From: Temnothorax longispinosus
Taxonomy: Eukaryota; Arthropoda; Insecta; Hymenoptera; Formicidae
DNA length: 64,000 bases
Reading direction: 5' to 3'
Assembly (NCBI RefSeq): GCF_030848805.1
Contig: NC_092360.1
Coordinates: 19,447,701 to 19,511,700 of the forward strand
The position numbers and the translations under genes were made by a program. Shown one piece after another: positions 12,005-25,100 of this stretch; position 1 is the first letter of the stretch; the number at the start of each line of letters is the position of its first letter. The notes under the pieces are model-generated. The model did not search any database. It was given only the letters and a program-made list of their open reading frames with translations, and was not told the DNA's origin.

Positions 12005-15000
12005 ATGATCCTCTTTGTCTTGTGTATCCTCGCGCTGTCACTCGGCATTGACGTAATCGCGTCACCTCGCGTCGACGACGTTATCGTAAGATTTATCGTT
12101 AACGCGACGCCCATTCTATTTCCACCTGCGAGAGTATCTTTACAACTGTGCACCAGCTATGGCAAGATTTTTCGTATTCATGATTTCTATATTGTTTGTT
12201 TATTGAGAAAAAGAAGAATAATACATAAAATACATAAAAATGAGAATAATACCTATAGAGAAAATTAAGAATACTCTTTTATATTAAATCAAAGTGCAAG
12301 AAAAAAAGAATTAACTAGAGCCTAAAGTGCAAATGTGTAAATCTAGGATAATTATCTCAATAAATCTTATCTTTTAATAAATTTGAACACTTGTACAGGG
12401 TTAAATGATCAAAAAATAAATATTTTATGAGATATTTCATATCTTATATAAAATATTTTTTATTTTACATTATGTCATATTTTTTAATTTTTTCGTTTTT
12501 TTTTTAATTTTAGTTAATGCTTCTTTAATTGACAGATAACAAATAAAATTAACTAAAATTATAATAATTTTATTCAATGTAGTTGTTGCATATATAGAAA
12601 TATTCTCTATCACAAAGTGGTTGACATAAGCTGTGTTCCAATATTCACCCCAGGTAACACATACACGTTTCAGAAATGTTTTATAAGCGTTTTTCCGAAA
12701 CGTTTTACAATCGATTTCTAGAAACGTTTCTCATGAGTAAAAATGTCCATTTGAAAAAAAAACGTTCGATGAAACGTTTCTTTTCCGATAAAATAACGTT
12801 TAAAAAACTATTATAGAAACGTTTTATTTTAATGATAAAGACATTTTAGATAAAGACATTTAAAATTCCTACTTTTTACGTCTTTTGAACGTGTTTATGG
12901 CGTCTTTGAGACATGCGTGAGAATGTTCTAGAAGCTTTATATGCATATACCCATCTATGGCGTCTATTCTTTTTCGAAGAAATTTCTGAACTGGGGCACA
13001 TTCGTGCAATAAGTTATAAAGTGGAACAAAATATACTTGTCTCACTCTAACTTAATTGCATTACTGATGTGCACCAGTTCAGAAAGTTCTTCAAAACGGA
13101 ACACATGTATAAATGTTCTTTCAATGGCCACGTTCAGCAGAACGTTTATTTTGCAACTGTTGGAAGTTTTCTAAGCTCAGATCCCTTACAAAAAAATTAT
13201 TACTAACTGGTTAGTAATAAATACTTATTTTGTGTATTAATAATACTAAAATTAAGTATTTATTAGTACTTGAATCACTGTGATTCAACTATTGCACAGT
13301 ATTTTATTACTGGTCAGTAATTTATGAAAGTAGTATTTAATACAGGATGAGTATTGAATACTTAGTATTAAATTTCTGATGAAAAAGCATTTAATACTAG
13401 GTGATAAATACTTGTGTAATAAATACTTGTGTTGAATTACTGATGAGTATTTCAATGTTAGTACTGAAATACTGGATCGAGGATTCCATGTGTAATAAAT
13501 CACTGGCCAGTATTTTAATGTTAATACTCACTGAACTGAATATTCCATGTGAAATTAATCACTGACCAGTACTACAATTTGTATAGAAACATTATAATGG
13601 GTAATTCCTGATAATATTAAGGAAGAGAGATAAAAGTAAGGCACAAATACATTTTATATGAAGGTCTGTACTATTTGTCCGATGACAAATAGATTAAGAC
13701 CGGTAGAACAAAATTAATTTAAGTAAATAACTGGATATATGTGCATGGATAAAATGATTTATTTTGTGCAATAATAATTAGTGCAATATAAATTTAAATG
13801 TTTCAAAAAAGACTATTAAAGCTATTATATATATAGATAAAGCAAATTATAATTTTGAAAGGAAAAATTTAACAAATAGGTATTTTTATTAACTGTAAAA
13901 ACGTAAAAAATACGTTTCTTAAATCATGGTTTCAAAAACATTTTTGTTCAAACGTTTCTTAATGGTTCTTTACGGTTGAAACTATATATACGTTCAAAAA
14001 ACGTATATGAAACTAATATGTGCTACCTAGGACTGCCAATACTGAAAATCTATAGTTTATGTCACGCACACTATACATATAAAGCTTACTATTTTATATT
14101 TCTTTTAAAACTAAGAAACTTTTGTTTAAAGCATTTTTTGGAAAAATGAGTTATTTCTGAAGTATTTTATTCCATCATTAGAAATGAGACACCATAAGCG
14201 CTACGGTTAATTGAACAGTTATTTTTTTGGATGAAAAACTTATCTTTTGATATCTTAAATCAAAATATAAAAAATAAAAAATTCGGCGTGTAACACTAGA
14301 AAGAAGTTACGTGTAAGATAAATGTCTCGATGTACTTCAACCTTCTCTTCTTTTTCTCTTTCCTTTTCTTTAAATTAACAACGAGAAAACATAAAAAAGC
14401 CAAAGAGAAAAAGATTCTTGTGGGATAACAATGCAGATAAGTGACCCTTAAGAAAAATAGTCAACTGTTCACCCATCAATTACGTCCGTATCTTCTTTTC
14501 CTAACAAACTATAAAGGTCCTTAGGCACATATTTCTTCAAGACATTCCACGTTCTTGGATGATCGAAACTTCGATAAGTAAAGGATCTCTTCCAAGAATC
14601 ACTTGAAAATTATAGACATTCCTTTCTGGAAGATTACTTAACTTCGATCTTCCAGGTCAATTTCTCTTTGATATGCAGCACACATAAAACAGTACTTCCA
14701 TTTTAACACTTTGCCCATCATTCAGGTAGCTTTATTTATCTCATGATCCGTCACTGAACGACCAAATATGTAGATTTATCTGTTCCACATACCTCTCTTA
14801 ATTAGTTTGAAGAAGCGGTATAAAAAAAAATTATAAAAATATATAAAAAAAAAAGATAAGGAAAAAGATAAAAGAAAAGGAAGAGGAGGAATTTTTAACT
14901 GCAATGCGAGTTACAAAAATTGTGTTCAGCATTTAGTCGGGCGTAACTCGCCCGCAATTAAGTTTAGGTGTGCCTTAAGAAGGATTTGAAACATTGACAT

Positions 15001-18000
15001 ACAAACTATTAAAATATCACTGATTTACGTATTAACTTTGTTTAGGCTATTCTTGTTAAACAAATTCTGCGATTATATTGATATCGAACTCGCTGCAATT
15101 TTCATTTTGTACAAAATTTTTAAATTATTTTATGTGTCATAATTCGTCATGTATAATAATGAGAAACATTAATTAGTTGAATTATTTCAGTAAAATTTTA
15201 ACTTATAAATAAATAAATATATTATATATGTATTCTGGATGCAGAATTTCTTATTTCCACTGTACATGATGTAATGCAATAATATCTAACTTTGTATATT
15301 AATAAAGATAACGCATAAAAGATATTTATCGGAGTCGAATTAAGTATATCCTTTCGCAGATGACACGATCAAATTATCGAAAATATTGTCGAGCAACTAC
15401 TTGACGCACAACATTCGTAACTTCTACGAGGAATTTGATCCAAAAATTTACAATAATTTAGAACATCAAAACCTGTACGTGTTGGATTTGGATTGCGATT
15501 ATGCCATCGATGTTTTACGACAGGTAACATATATGTATTTATGTCCGCTATAAGTATACCTTACGAATAAAAGTACAAGCAGACGAAAGTATTTATTTAT
15601 AAATCTTGAAATAAGGCGATTAAGAAAATTAAGAGAATTATCTTCATATATTTCGCTGACACTTCGACTGATGAGACTCATTGCACAAACAATTTCGTCG
15701 TTATTATGTTTTGTATCAATCTTCTAATTTATCATGGTCGGTATCTGATATGAAATGACAGGCACATTCGAAAAGAATGTTCGTCGCTCCGACGAAGTGG
15801 CTGCTTTTTCAAGATCGACAAAGGATTGACAACGACGATAACGCCAATTTAACGTTCACACATGACGACTCTTTGTTGGAAATCTTCGAGGATTTGGCGA
15901 TCTACCCTGACAGTGATGTGGTCCTCGCGCGAAGATTCGACGGTGACTTTCTCGAATTATTGTCCGTATATCGGCCAAGTCCGCAGCGAGGTGTGATATG
16001 GGAAAATCGTGGAAACTGGACGATCAAGAGCGGTCTGCGAATGAGGACTCTCGATGTGGCCTCAGCACGAAGAAGAGATCTTCAGCAGACGCCTCTTAAA
16101 TCCTGTCTCGTGGTACTTTGAATAAATGTACTACAAATCGTTTATCATGCAAGAAAATGCACTTACTTACATTATCAACGACACGTTGTCAAAGCGTTTT
16201 ATTTGCAAGCTAACGCAACATGTGTGTAACATGTAATATTGCTGTATTGAACGAAAAGCAGAGCGAGTAAAATACTAACCACTTTCATAATAAAATATCG
16301 AAAATATCGCCGTGATTTATAACCGCAATTTTAAAAATTTCTTTAACAGAAAAGATATATTTTTTTCAAGATTTATCGCAATTGCAGATGACGGACCCCA
16401 ATACAGTCAATCATCTGACGGACTTCAAGGATAAAACCATAGATCCTGTTACAAAGGCTAATTATCCTTGGATACTGCATTTGGTGAACCGGATGAATGC
16501 AACGTGAGTTCTTCGACATCGTATTACCAACGTTCAAATATCTCATTAGGAAGTTTGTGAAGTAAATTTAACGGCGCAATAATTTGTAACGAATTATCTT
16601 GCCAATTTTAAAATCGTGTGTGAGCTTCAAAACGACGTAATAAAATTCGAGCTCAAGGCTAATTAACGAGGCCGCAGTGAAGTGATCAGGCGATTACAGT
16701 GTAACTTGTCAAAAAACGGTGATAAATTTGTTTTTAACCGGGCAACGGTGCATAATCAGACGCGTAAATGGAGCGACTTATAATAAAATAAGCACATGAC
16801 ATACTTATTAATTATCGTAACTGATAAAAATTGCACGATTATCGTATTTACTCGTATCTAATCGGCTGATTAAAATCCAAAATTCATTAAAGTCTGTAAA
16901 CATTGTGACATAATTCTTTAATTCTTTGGTTATCAATTGTAATAATATAAATACACAGAAATATTTAATTAAAGATAAAGCGATTTTTTATCATCCGAAT
17001 TTCTATATAGGTACTTCTTTACTCCGACTTCTATACATCTTCCCTTAACATAAATTGAGAAATCATTTTTGACAAAAACTATTAATAAATTCAAATAATT
17101 GTAGTTTTAATTAAAAAGCAATTTGTTGTTTTTGTTCATGGAAACGAGATGCAATATGCGTTAACCACCGAGTTAAAATTCTATATTTTGGTTTATACGA
17201 CAGGATAAGTTTCGAAGTCACGAATAGCTGGGGATATCGTGCCGAGAACGGTTCCTGGAATGGAATGATCGGGATGTTAAAACGGCGCGAGATCGATATC
17301 GGCGGCACCGCTACATTTCTCGTACCGGAACGTATCGGTGTTGTACAATATATCCAGTTGTATACACATACTTGGTAAAAGAATTATTTACTTATTAAAT
17401 TGAAACGTAGTTTAAGTTGATTTTCTATGTCTTTTCAAAGGCAACATTAAGAAGAAACAGGAAATAATTAAAATTTCAGTTATTTATAATTTTTTTAATT
17501 TATAATTTATATTTACATTTATAATTTATTTTTTAAATGTGGACTTGATTAAAAAGATTATTAAACTTGCTATAAATTTTAGCTTTTTATTATAGCCCTT
17601 TATTATTATATTGTTATCGACATTTTATGGCTAATGTACAAATCTACACAGCTCGCGCTTCGTATTTCGACGGCCTTTACTGTCGACCGTGAGCAACATA
17701 TTTATCTTGCCCTTCCAACGAAATGTCTGGATAGCGATTGCCGTGTTTCTCACTCTGGTCTTCTGTCTGCTCTATTTAACAATCCAATGGGAAAATTATC
17801 GCGACAGAATGGCAGAATCGGCAACCGACTGGAATCAAAAGCCCAATAAGCCAACGATCAGCGATTATCTTCTCATTCTTTTAGGCGCATTTTCTCAGCA
17901 AGGTAGAGAAACAATTAACGCTAATCTAATCGATAATATACTTAAATTCTCGAATGTTGTTACAAAATTTCTTACGACTAAATCTCATCTTCTTCGACCG

Positions 18001-19544
18001 CGTAAACGCTTATTATTTCGCGAATGTTATACAAATTAAATTATTTTCATTTTTTTTTCAATATAAAATTTATAAAATTTCTGTATTCCCGCAGGATATG
18101 CGTACGAGCCACACAGAATTTCATCTCGAATCGTCACCTTTATGCTGTTGCTGGCCTCACTGAGTCTCTATGCGTCTTATACAGCAAATATCGTGGGTTT
18201 GCTGCAATCTACCACGGATTCTATCAAAACTCTTCCGCATCTCCTAAACAGTCCTTTAAAGCTGGGCGCGCAGGACGTAGTGTACAATAGATATTTTTCC
18301 AAGGTCGGTATATTGAAACTGCGAAAAAATTAATATAATTTAAAAACTTTTATTATATATAATATATTATTAAATACTTTGGCTTATTACGGTGTCAAAA
18401 TTATTAGTAGTATATAAGAGATAATTGCAAGAAACAAATTAGTTCTTTATGTGGGATGGTAGTCTTTTCAAGATCCCGTTAGAAAGGCGATCCTGGAACA
18501 GCGAATCGAGCCGAAAGGACGAAAATCTAATTGGATGTCCATAGAAGAAGGTGTGCGTCGCATAAGAAATGAACTCTTTGCATTTCAAGGCGAGATCGGT
18601 ACGGTATACCAATTGATGCAAGACACGTACTTCGAGGAGGAGAAATGCGGTTTGACTGAGATCGATTACCTAAAAGTTTTATATCCGCTTCTCGTGATAC
18701 AAGAACAATCGCCTTACTCAGAGATAATAAAAACTGGGTAAATAGTAATCGAATTGTCTTCACAATTGGATCTTCAGTTCTTCAAAACTTTAAATTTCAT
18801 AAAACTTCCTGGAAATTTCAAGTCTAGCGTAAAAACATCAAAACAGATTTTATTAACGCGTTATTTTTAAGAACGTTCACAGGAAAAAAAAAAGTTAAAT
18901 CAAGACTCAAGACTTAAGACTCATAAACAAGAATCTGTAATCTTGAAACGAGATATACCTAAATTACGTTAAACGGCGCGAAGAGAGAAAACGAGTAAAG
19001 GTATATATTTATGTAGTTTAATAAAAAAAAAAAAGTTGAAATAAAAAGTTGAAATTCTTATAAGATTATAGATTCTTGGTTATATACAAAAATATAATTT
19101 AACACTTTTTTTCTGTGTACTGTATGCGCATACACATACGAATTAATAACCACCTCATGATATAATAATTCTCAGAACGTTCAGCACTAATCAGGATTTA
19201 TATGTTTTCAGAGCTCTAAAATTACGAGAATACGGACTTAAATATCGCGAAGAATATCGCTTGTATACGAGGAAACCAGTATGTGCGAGTCAGACCAGCT
19301 TTATCACTATCGGTTTCACGGAATGTGATTTCGCGCTGATCACAATGGGCTACGGAATACTCCTCGCTGTAATCGTGCTTGCGCTCGAGCTGCTGTGGCA
19401 CAAGAGGTAAGATTTAAGAGGGACATCGTTACCATGCTTTGCGTTATTTGTTACATTTTCTTTTGCAGGCAAACTATGCGCGCAAAAAAATGCGCGATAA
19501 TAGAAACGTCAAGGGCAGAAACCGACTTGGTATACCTCGATTAA
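12005..19544 (+). CDS. Ionotropic receptor, IR75-like (complete, ten exons)
   Basis: Chemosensory ionotropic receptor of the iGluR-derived IR75 clade. Known members sense acids in antennal neurons with a co-receptor; the ligand here is unknown. Exons: 12005-12161, 15360-15523, 15762-16112, 16388-16503, 17204-17374, 17652-17902, 18095-18303, 18463-18737, 19212-19406, 19469-19544, giving 654 codons with consistent phases. It has an N-terminal signal-like segment (MILFVLCILALSLG) and an extracellular domain with FVAPTKWLL. Ligand-binding lobe S1 lies at about residues 263-320, TM1 at about 345-367 and the pore loop near 389-404. TM2 holds SYTANI (431-436), the receptor-channel signature, followed by lobe S2 and TM3 at about 605-627. 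Intron 1 appears to use a GC donor (GGCAAG at 12161-12166), the only choice that joins the frames. Start Met chosen because it opens the signal-like segment and matches the paralogue. Exon 8's acceptor has a poor pyrimidine tract. Confidence 0.9.
12652..14028. mobile_element. Non-autonomous DNA transposon in receptor intron 1
   Basis: The ends are inverted (AGGTAACACATA at the left, TATGTGCTACCT at the right). Subterminal DNA on both sides is full of AAACGTTTC-like motifs. There is no transposase frame; the middle (13200-13560) is an irregular repeat of a string like AATACT. A related fragment lies at 31427-31846. I cannot assign a superfamily. It accounts for nearly half of the 3.2-kb first intron. 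Confidence 0.65.
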
Positions 19545-20346
19545 GTGCCTGCAAAAAATGTACATTAGTCCGACAGAAACTAAGAGGCATCTGGTTTCCT
19601 GTACTAAATTTAACTGAATTGTAAACTTTATTTAAAAACTTTATTAAAGACATGTTTTATCATTCTGTTGGATGTTTGTATCCTTTAGCAAAATAAGGGT
19701 GAATCGTGAGTCAACGTCATTTTAATGTATCGTCATTTTTAATCCCATTTAAAATAATTACCATTAGGAAACATATATATATTCATTTCTATTCCTTTAA
19801 TAAGGTTTCAACAACCTCCTTTTATGTACAAAACACTGTGTGAAATAGATTACTCGTAAAATAAATGCATGTGGTTAATAAATCTTACGAGCTTTCTTTT
19901 ATGACATTACGTACACAATCTTGAAATCAGTTGCCTAGTACAATAATACAAAAGTACAATAAATAAATAATCTTACAAGTTACACTGATTTACAGTCAAA
20001 ATCAGCCGCGACTTCAAGGTTACGATACATATATGAATAATTATGTACAAGGAATTTGATTTTAAATTACAAACAAGACTCTTGATTCGAACATTCTTAT
20101 ATATAATTCAAAAATATAACAAAATCTATACATTAATTCTAAAAAATTTATACGACTGATCTTAGATCTATTCTTTTCAGTTATAGCTGCTTTACCTTCT
20201 CTTATCTCTTTCTGTCACGCATAGGCGATACTTGATTATATATTTATTTCATCTTGAGTGCAGAGCACAAATATATAATGCATTTAAAAAGAATAAATTT
20301 TCTCTTGACTATAAGTTATTAGCATACATGTACAAATGAATAAACA
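19545..20346. other. Convergent intergenic region (receptor / DCTN5 3' ends)
   Basis: AT-rich DNA holding the 3' UTRs of the two convergent genes. AATAAA at about 19860 (+) and its complement TTTATT near 20243 (for the minus-strand gene) are candidate polyadenylation signals. Nothing else is seen. Confidence 0.45.
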
Positions 20347-21474
20347 TTAAACGCGCGCCGGTAAGAAATGCTCGTAATAATTCTTCGTAAAGTCTACCAT
20401 GAGATCCAGTGTGCACTCGGGCAGCTCTTCGACACACGTCGCCGGACTGCCAGCGAAACGAGTGAAGGACGGCACGATGGTCTCGGGTGGCACGACTGCG
20501 CCATCCTCAATGTAGCAGCAATCCTTCAGAACAGATCGCCTACCCTATAGCGAGACAAGTATGATTAATTGTGAATGCACCGCGCTTGTATTCACTCAAT
20601 ATGCCAAGTAAAAGTCGTTATACGTACAATTATGGCATTCTTCCCAATATAAACATAAGAACCAACCAACGCTGCGTTCACGACTGCCCGCTCTCCCACA
20701 AACACATGATTTCCCATCGTTAGAGGAAAGAAGGCAACCCTAAACAAAATTTATCATTCTTAGAATTTAGAATTTAACGTAATTGTATTAAAGAGTCGAG
20801 TTGTTTGCAAACTGTGTCTCGATATTATAAGCTGGTATCCTCAAACTTTTATAGAAAGATTAGAACTATCAAGCCTAGTTTCATCAACGTCAATTAACTG
20901 TAACTTTTAATTAAACTCACTCTTCGTCTCTTTCTAAGGAAGACAGTTAGTTTAATCGAAGGTTACAGTTAATCGACGTTGGTGAAACTGGGCCTCAGTG
21001 TGTAGTGCATATATTAATATAATAAAAAACTTCACTTGCCCTCTGCTGAATTTCTTGAAAGGTGGTCGAATGACGGCATTCTTGCTGATGATACAATAAC
21101 GACCCGTCCTAACATTGGCCAAATCGCCTCTAATGATAGCGTCAGATTGCACTATTACCTTTCCATGCAGCACAATGTTTTGCGAGCCGCACAACACCGT
21201 CAGCCTGCTCACTTTATTTCCGGAGGCCTGAGATAGCGAAAAAGCGAGGTTATGTATTACGTTCTGTATATCTGGATCGCGAGAAGCGTCGCTAAACGAT
21301 CAAATTTGTCAAGTCATTTCTATGGTATGTATCTTTTAACGATAATTATAATATTTCTTTCCAATTCCAGATATTGGTAAACGTTTCAATAATGTGGACG
21401 TTTCAATTCCCTTAAATAACCATTACCGTTTCAACGTATTCAGCCTTGTTGTAATAAATATCCTGCGGCTCCAT
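20347..21474 (-). CDS. DCTN5: Dynactin subunit 5 (p25), complete, four exons
   Basis: Subunit of the pointed-end complex of dynactin, the cofactor of cytoplasmic dynein. The protein is a left-handed beta helix. Exons, in transcription order on the minus strand: 21474-21427, 21227-21040, 20739-20628, 20544-20347. They give 181 residues, close to the usual 182. Family landmarks in order are MEPQDIYYNKAEYVET, LCGSQNIVLHGK, RGDLANVR, VIRPPFKKFSRG, VAFFPL, GSYVYIGKNAII, LKDCCYIEDGAVVPPET, and ELPECT before a C-terminal YYEHFLP. Intron 2 must use a GC donor (AGG|GCAAGT); the nearby GT would break the frame. It is convergent with the receptor on its left and head to head with the LTA4H-like gene on its right. 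I see no defect and expect it to be functional. Confidence 0.95.
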
Positions 21475-22109
21475 CCCGAAGTGTTCTTGTACGACACAGT
21501 TGCGTTACTCAATATGTTTAAAATATTAAAAACAATACTTTAATTAAACGTCACTCCTCCGAATTACTCCGAAAACTGTTCTATTCGGCGCGATGCGCGA
21601 TCAGCGATCAGCTGACGAATCGAATACATGTCGCCATCTACTGACAAAACCATGCATTATTTTTTAACTAATCGGCATCGCGGAAAAGAGCCATAAAGGC
21701 TCAGTCACAATGAGAGGAATAAGGAATAAGATAAAGGAATTAGGAATAAGGCATGTTGCATCTCACTTTAATGTACGTGTACTAAAGTGAGATGCGACAT
21801 TCTCTATTCCTTATTCCTTTATCTTATTCCTTATTCCATTCCTCTCATTGTGACTGAGCCTTAACACTTCGAGACTTTCGATACATTCGAGTATCGATTT
21901 AACGTGCCTATTCTTTAGAAATCGATGGATTTGAAATGTTTATATGCGAACACTGAACAGTCACTTTGACGTTTTAATAAACATGTTACCAAACAAAAGA
22001 AAGTGATAGAAGTTAAAGGCAACACTGTGCCTTTATGCGGTGAGTATAATAGACATAAAGATCTGTTATTGCAAGCCGTTTGAAAAGGCTGTAACGTGAC
22101 TCTCTCAAA
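21475..22109. promoter_or_regulatory. Shared intergenic region of a head-to-head gene pair
   Basis: 635 bp separate the start codons of DCTN5 (-) and the LTA4H-like gene (+), so both promoters must lie here or overlap it. A 167-bp hairpin element sits in the middle. No TATA box is obvious for either gene. Confidence 0.5.
21696..21862. repeat. Hairpin MITE (167 bp)
   Basis: AAGGCTCAGTCACAATGAGA at the left is matched by its exact complement at the right end, and arms of about 75 bp (rich in GGAATAAG) pair with few mismatches. It is non-coding and lies in the bidirectional promoter region. Confidence 0.85.
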
Positions 22110-25100
22110 ATGAGTATTTCAAGAAATACTTCACACTCTTTTGCGAGACCAGGTATTTTAATTATGTGATTAGCTACATAAGCATAATACAAAGAACTTC
22201 AAATTTATATACTTATTCTTTTATTTTAAAGATAATATAACAAAATATCGAATGTTTTCGTAATTTATAAAGATGTTTGAAAGACGAAATTGCTACATAT
22301 AATATATTTAGCTCTCTACTAATTTAAAGTTTTCAAAATTGAATTATTCTCTCAGTTTCAATTAACTGTGAAAATATTCTGTAAATTTTCTTAAATGTAT
22401 AAAACATATTGTATTTAATATAAAAATCTAAAAATTATTTGTATTTTAGGAATAATATCGCATAATTACTATTATGATCTTTAATAAAATATAACATTTT
22501 TTTGTCATGTACTATTACATTTATCATTACTCATTACGTATGTATTTTAATTTCTATCTTCCTAATTATAAGAAGAGGCACGTGTGGTCAGTATCAATCT
22601 ATTCTTAACTGTGGATTTCAACCAAAGAGTTCTTAAAGGAACAGCGCATTTGTTTATAGAATGGAAACCTTCAATTAATGAGATAGTGAGCGGACAATCC
22701 TTTTTATATCGAGCAAAAAATTTGACTGTTTATTAACATGTAATATTGAATAACTAGATTTTAGATAGCTTCGGACTTGATGTATTAAGTGTCACAGGCA
22801 GTGATGGAACACCTTTCATTTATCGTGTTGAAGATGATTTCGATCATCGTATTCAAAATGGTCATGCTCCATACATTGGAAGTCGATTTTCCATACAAAT
22901 ACCACAAAATGTTGGTAGTGTTAATACTACTTATAAATCTAAGTAAATATAATATTTTTTTAGAGAAATATGTATTTATTAAAAATTATTGATGTAAAAA
23001 TCGAATATACCCATAATATGATACTTTTAGATTTAGATATAATAGACATATGATTCAAATTGAATATAAAACGAGTACAAACTCTCCTGCATTATATTGG
23101 CTAACACCGGAGCAAACTGCTGATGGTTTATATCCTTTCTTATTGTCTAATAACAAGGTACGCTGGCTATATAAACAATGATATTTTTCTACATGAATGT
23201 AGAAAATCATGAATGTATAAAAATCTTGATTTTTTTCAGCTAATTCACGCTAGAGCATGGTTTCCTTGCCAGGACACCCCATCTGTCAAAATTATTTACA
23301 CTGCTAAGGTAAGAATTTCAACACAGTTAAATACAAGTAGTATTTGTATGCATTTAGCATTCATATTTATTTATATGAAAACTATGATATTTGATTGATT
23401 ATTATTGACTGCATTAGTATTAAAAGTAATAAAAATTTGCGAAGAAATGGGACGCGTTAGTAAAAAGGAAATTAAATACACTATAATACCGCTCATCAAT
23501 TTCAATACATCCTTAGATTCTTTGATTTCTCTGTAATAGAAGAACATGATACGTGTGTGTTTTGCACGGAAATGAATGCACCTGATGTTATAAACTTTTT
23601 CAACACTTGCATGCATCGTATTTTTATATATTGTTTATATAAAAATTCTTGAAAACTGTAGTTTTCGGGAAAAAAAAAAAAAAAAAAACGGGGCTAATAG
23701 CCGGATAGTGTCTGATCTCTGGAAATAAAGAAAATACGCGCACAAGGTCACTTAACCTAAAGTGATGCAAGTGAAGTGTTTATAACAGCAAGTGCATTCA
23801 TTTCTGTGCAAAATACACGTATCATGTTCATGCTTCATAGAGAAATCAACGAATCTGGGGGTGTATTGAAATTAATAAGCGGTAGTGTACTTTTAAATGT
23901 AAATGACACTATATTTTCTTAGAAATTGCTTCAGTTCAACTAAAATCTATTCAATTTTTATTAACATATTAACTTCTTTAGATTTCAGTACCAAAAAGAT
24001 ACAAAGTTTTGATGTCCGCTTATTTGCACGATGTAGACTACAACAATAATCTAGATCTAGACGTATATACATTCATTCAAAGTAACCGTGTACCACCTTA
24101 TGCAGTGATTATTGCTGTGGGCTTACTAGAGACAATACATATTAGTGATAAGACCAAATTATTTGCCGAAAGCAAATTTATTAATGAACATATAGATTAT
24201 ACTTCTTATTCGGACGGGATTGAAACCATGTTGCAAGTTGCCGAAAGTCTGTGTGGACCTTATATGTGGGGTAAAATATTGACTAGTTTTTTTTTATTAT
24301 TTATTTAAATTAAAAATTTTTAACTTTTAAAAATCTTTTTAAAATTATTTTGATATGTTTATTTTTTATGTTATATTATTATTATTATTATTAAAAATTT
24401 TTATTTTTGTGCATTATCAATCTTTTTTTGTTTATTGTTATATTTCATTTAAAATAATATTGTATATATTTAGGTCATAGATACGATATATGCGTGCTTC
24501 CTCCAAGTATCGCCCATTTCAAAATAGAATGTCCATGCGTGACATTTATTTCGTCAACTATACTTGGCGGAGATCGTACTCGTCTCAGTAAATTCGCTCT
24601 GAACATCTCACAGTGCTGGGCAGGAAATTTAGTTACATGTTCGAATTATGAGCATTTGTGGCTGAATAGGAGTTTCAGCAATTTTATTGGCAGGAAAATT
24701 TATTGCCGAATATTGCAAGACTGTGAAGCCATGCAGTCTTTCTTGGACAAGATAGGAATCCGTGACCTAAAGAATATGGTAAAGTATAGTACTTTGATTA
24801 GAAGTAATAAATAATATTAATAATTGACAATATTTTACTTTGTATACGCAATAAATACAAACGCAAACCCATTTCTTGAATTCTTTATAGTGCAATGTGA
24901 TATTTTCTGAAATTATATTACAGATTGAAAAATTCAGAAATGTGGACATGCTAGATTGTTTATTACCCAATTTGACGAATACGTCGCCCCATGAAGCTAC
25001 TGATTATGTGCCTTATGAAACGGGGTGTATGCTCTTAGGTTATTTAGAGAATATATTAGGAGGACCTTCAGAATTCGAACCATTCCTTAGATCTTACTTT

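Noticed and set aside
16113..16121. Stop codon after SCLVVL suggesting a truncated receptor
   Set aside because: The stop lies after the donor GTACTT. The same arrangement occurs in the paralogue, and the next exons continue the family sequence in phase.
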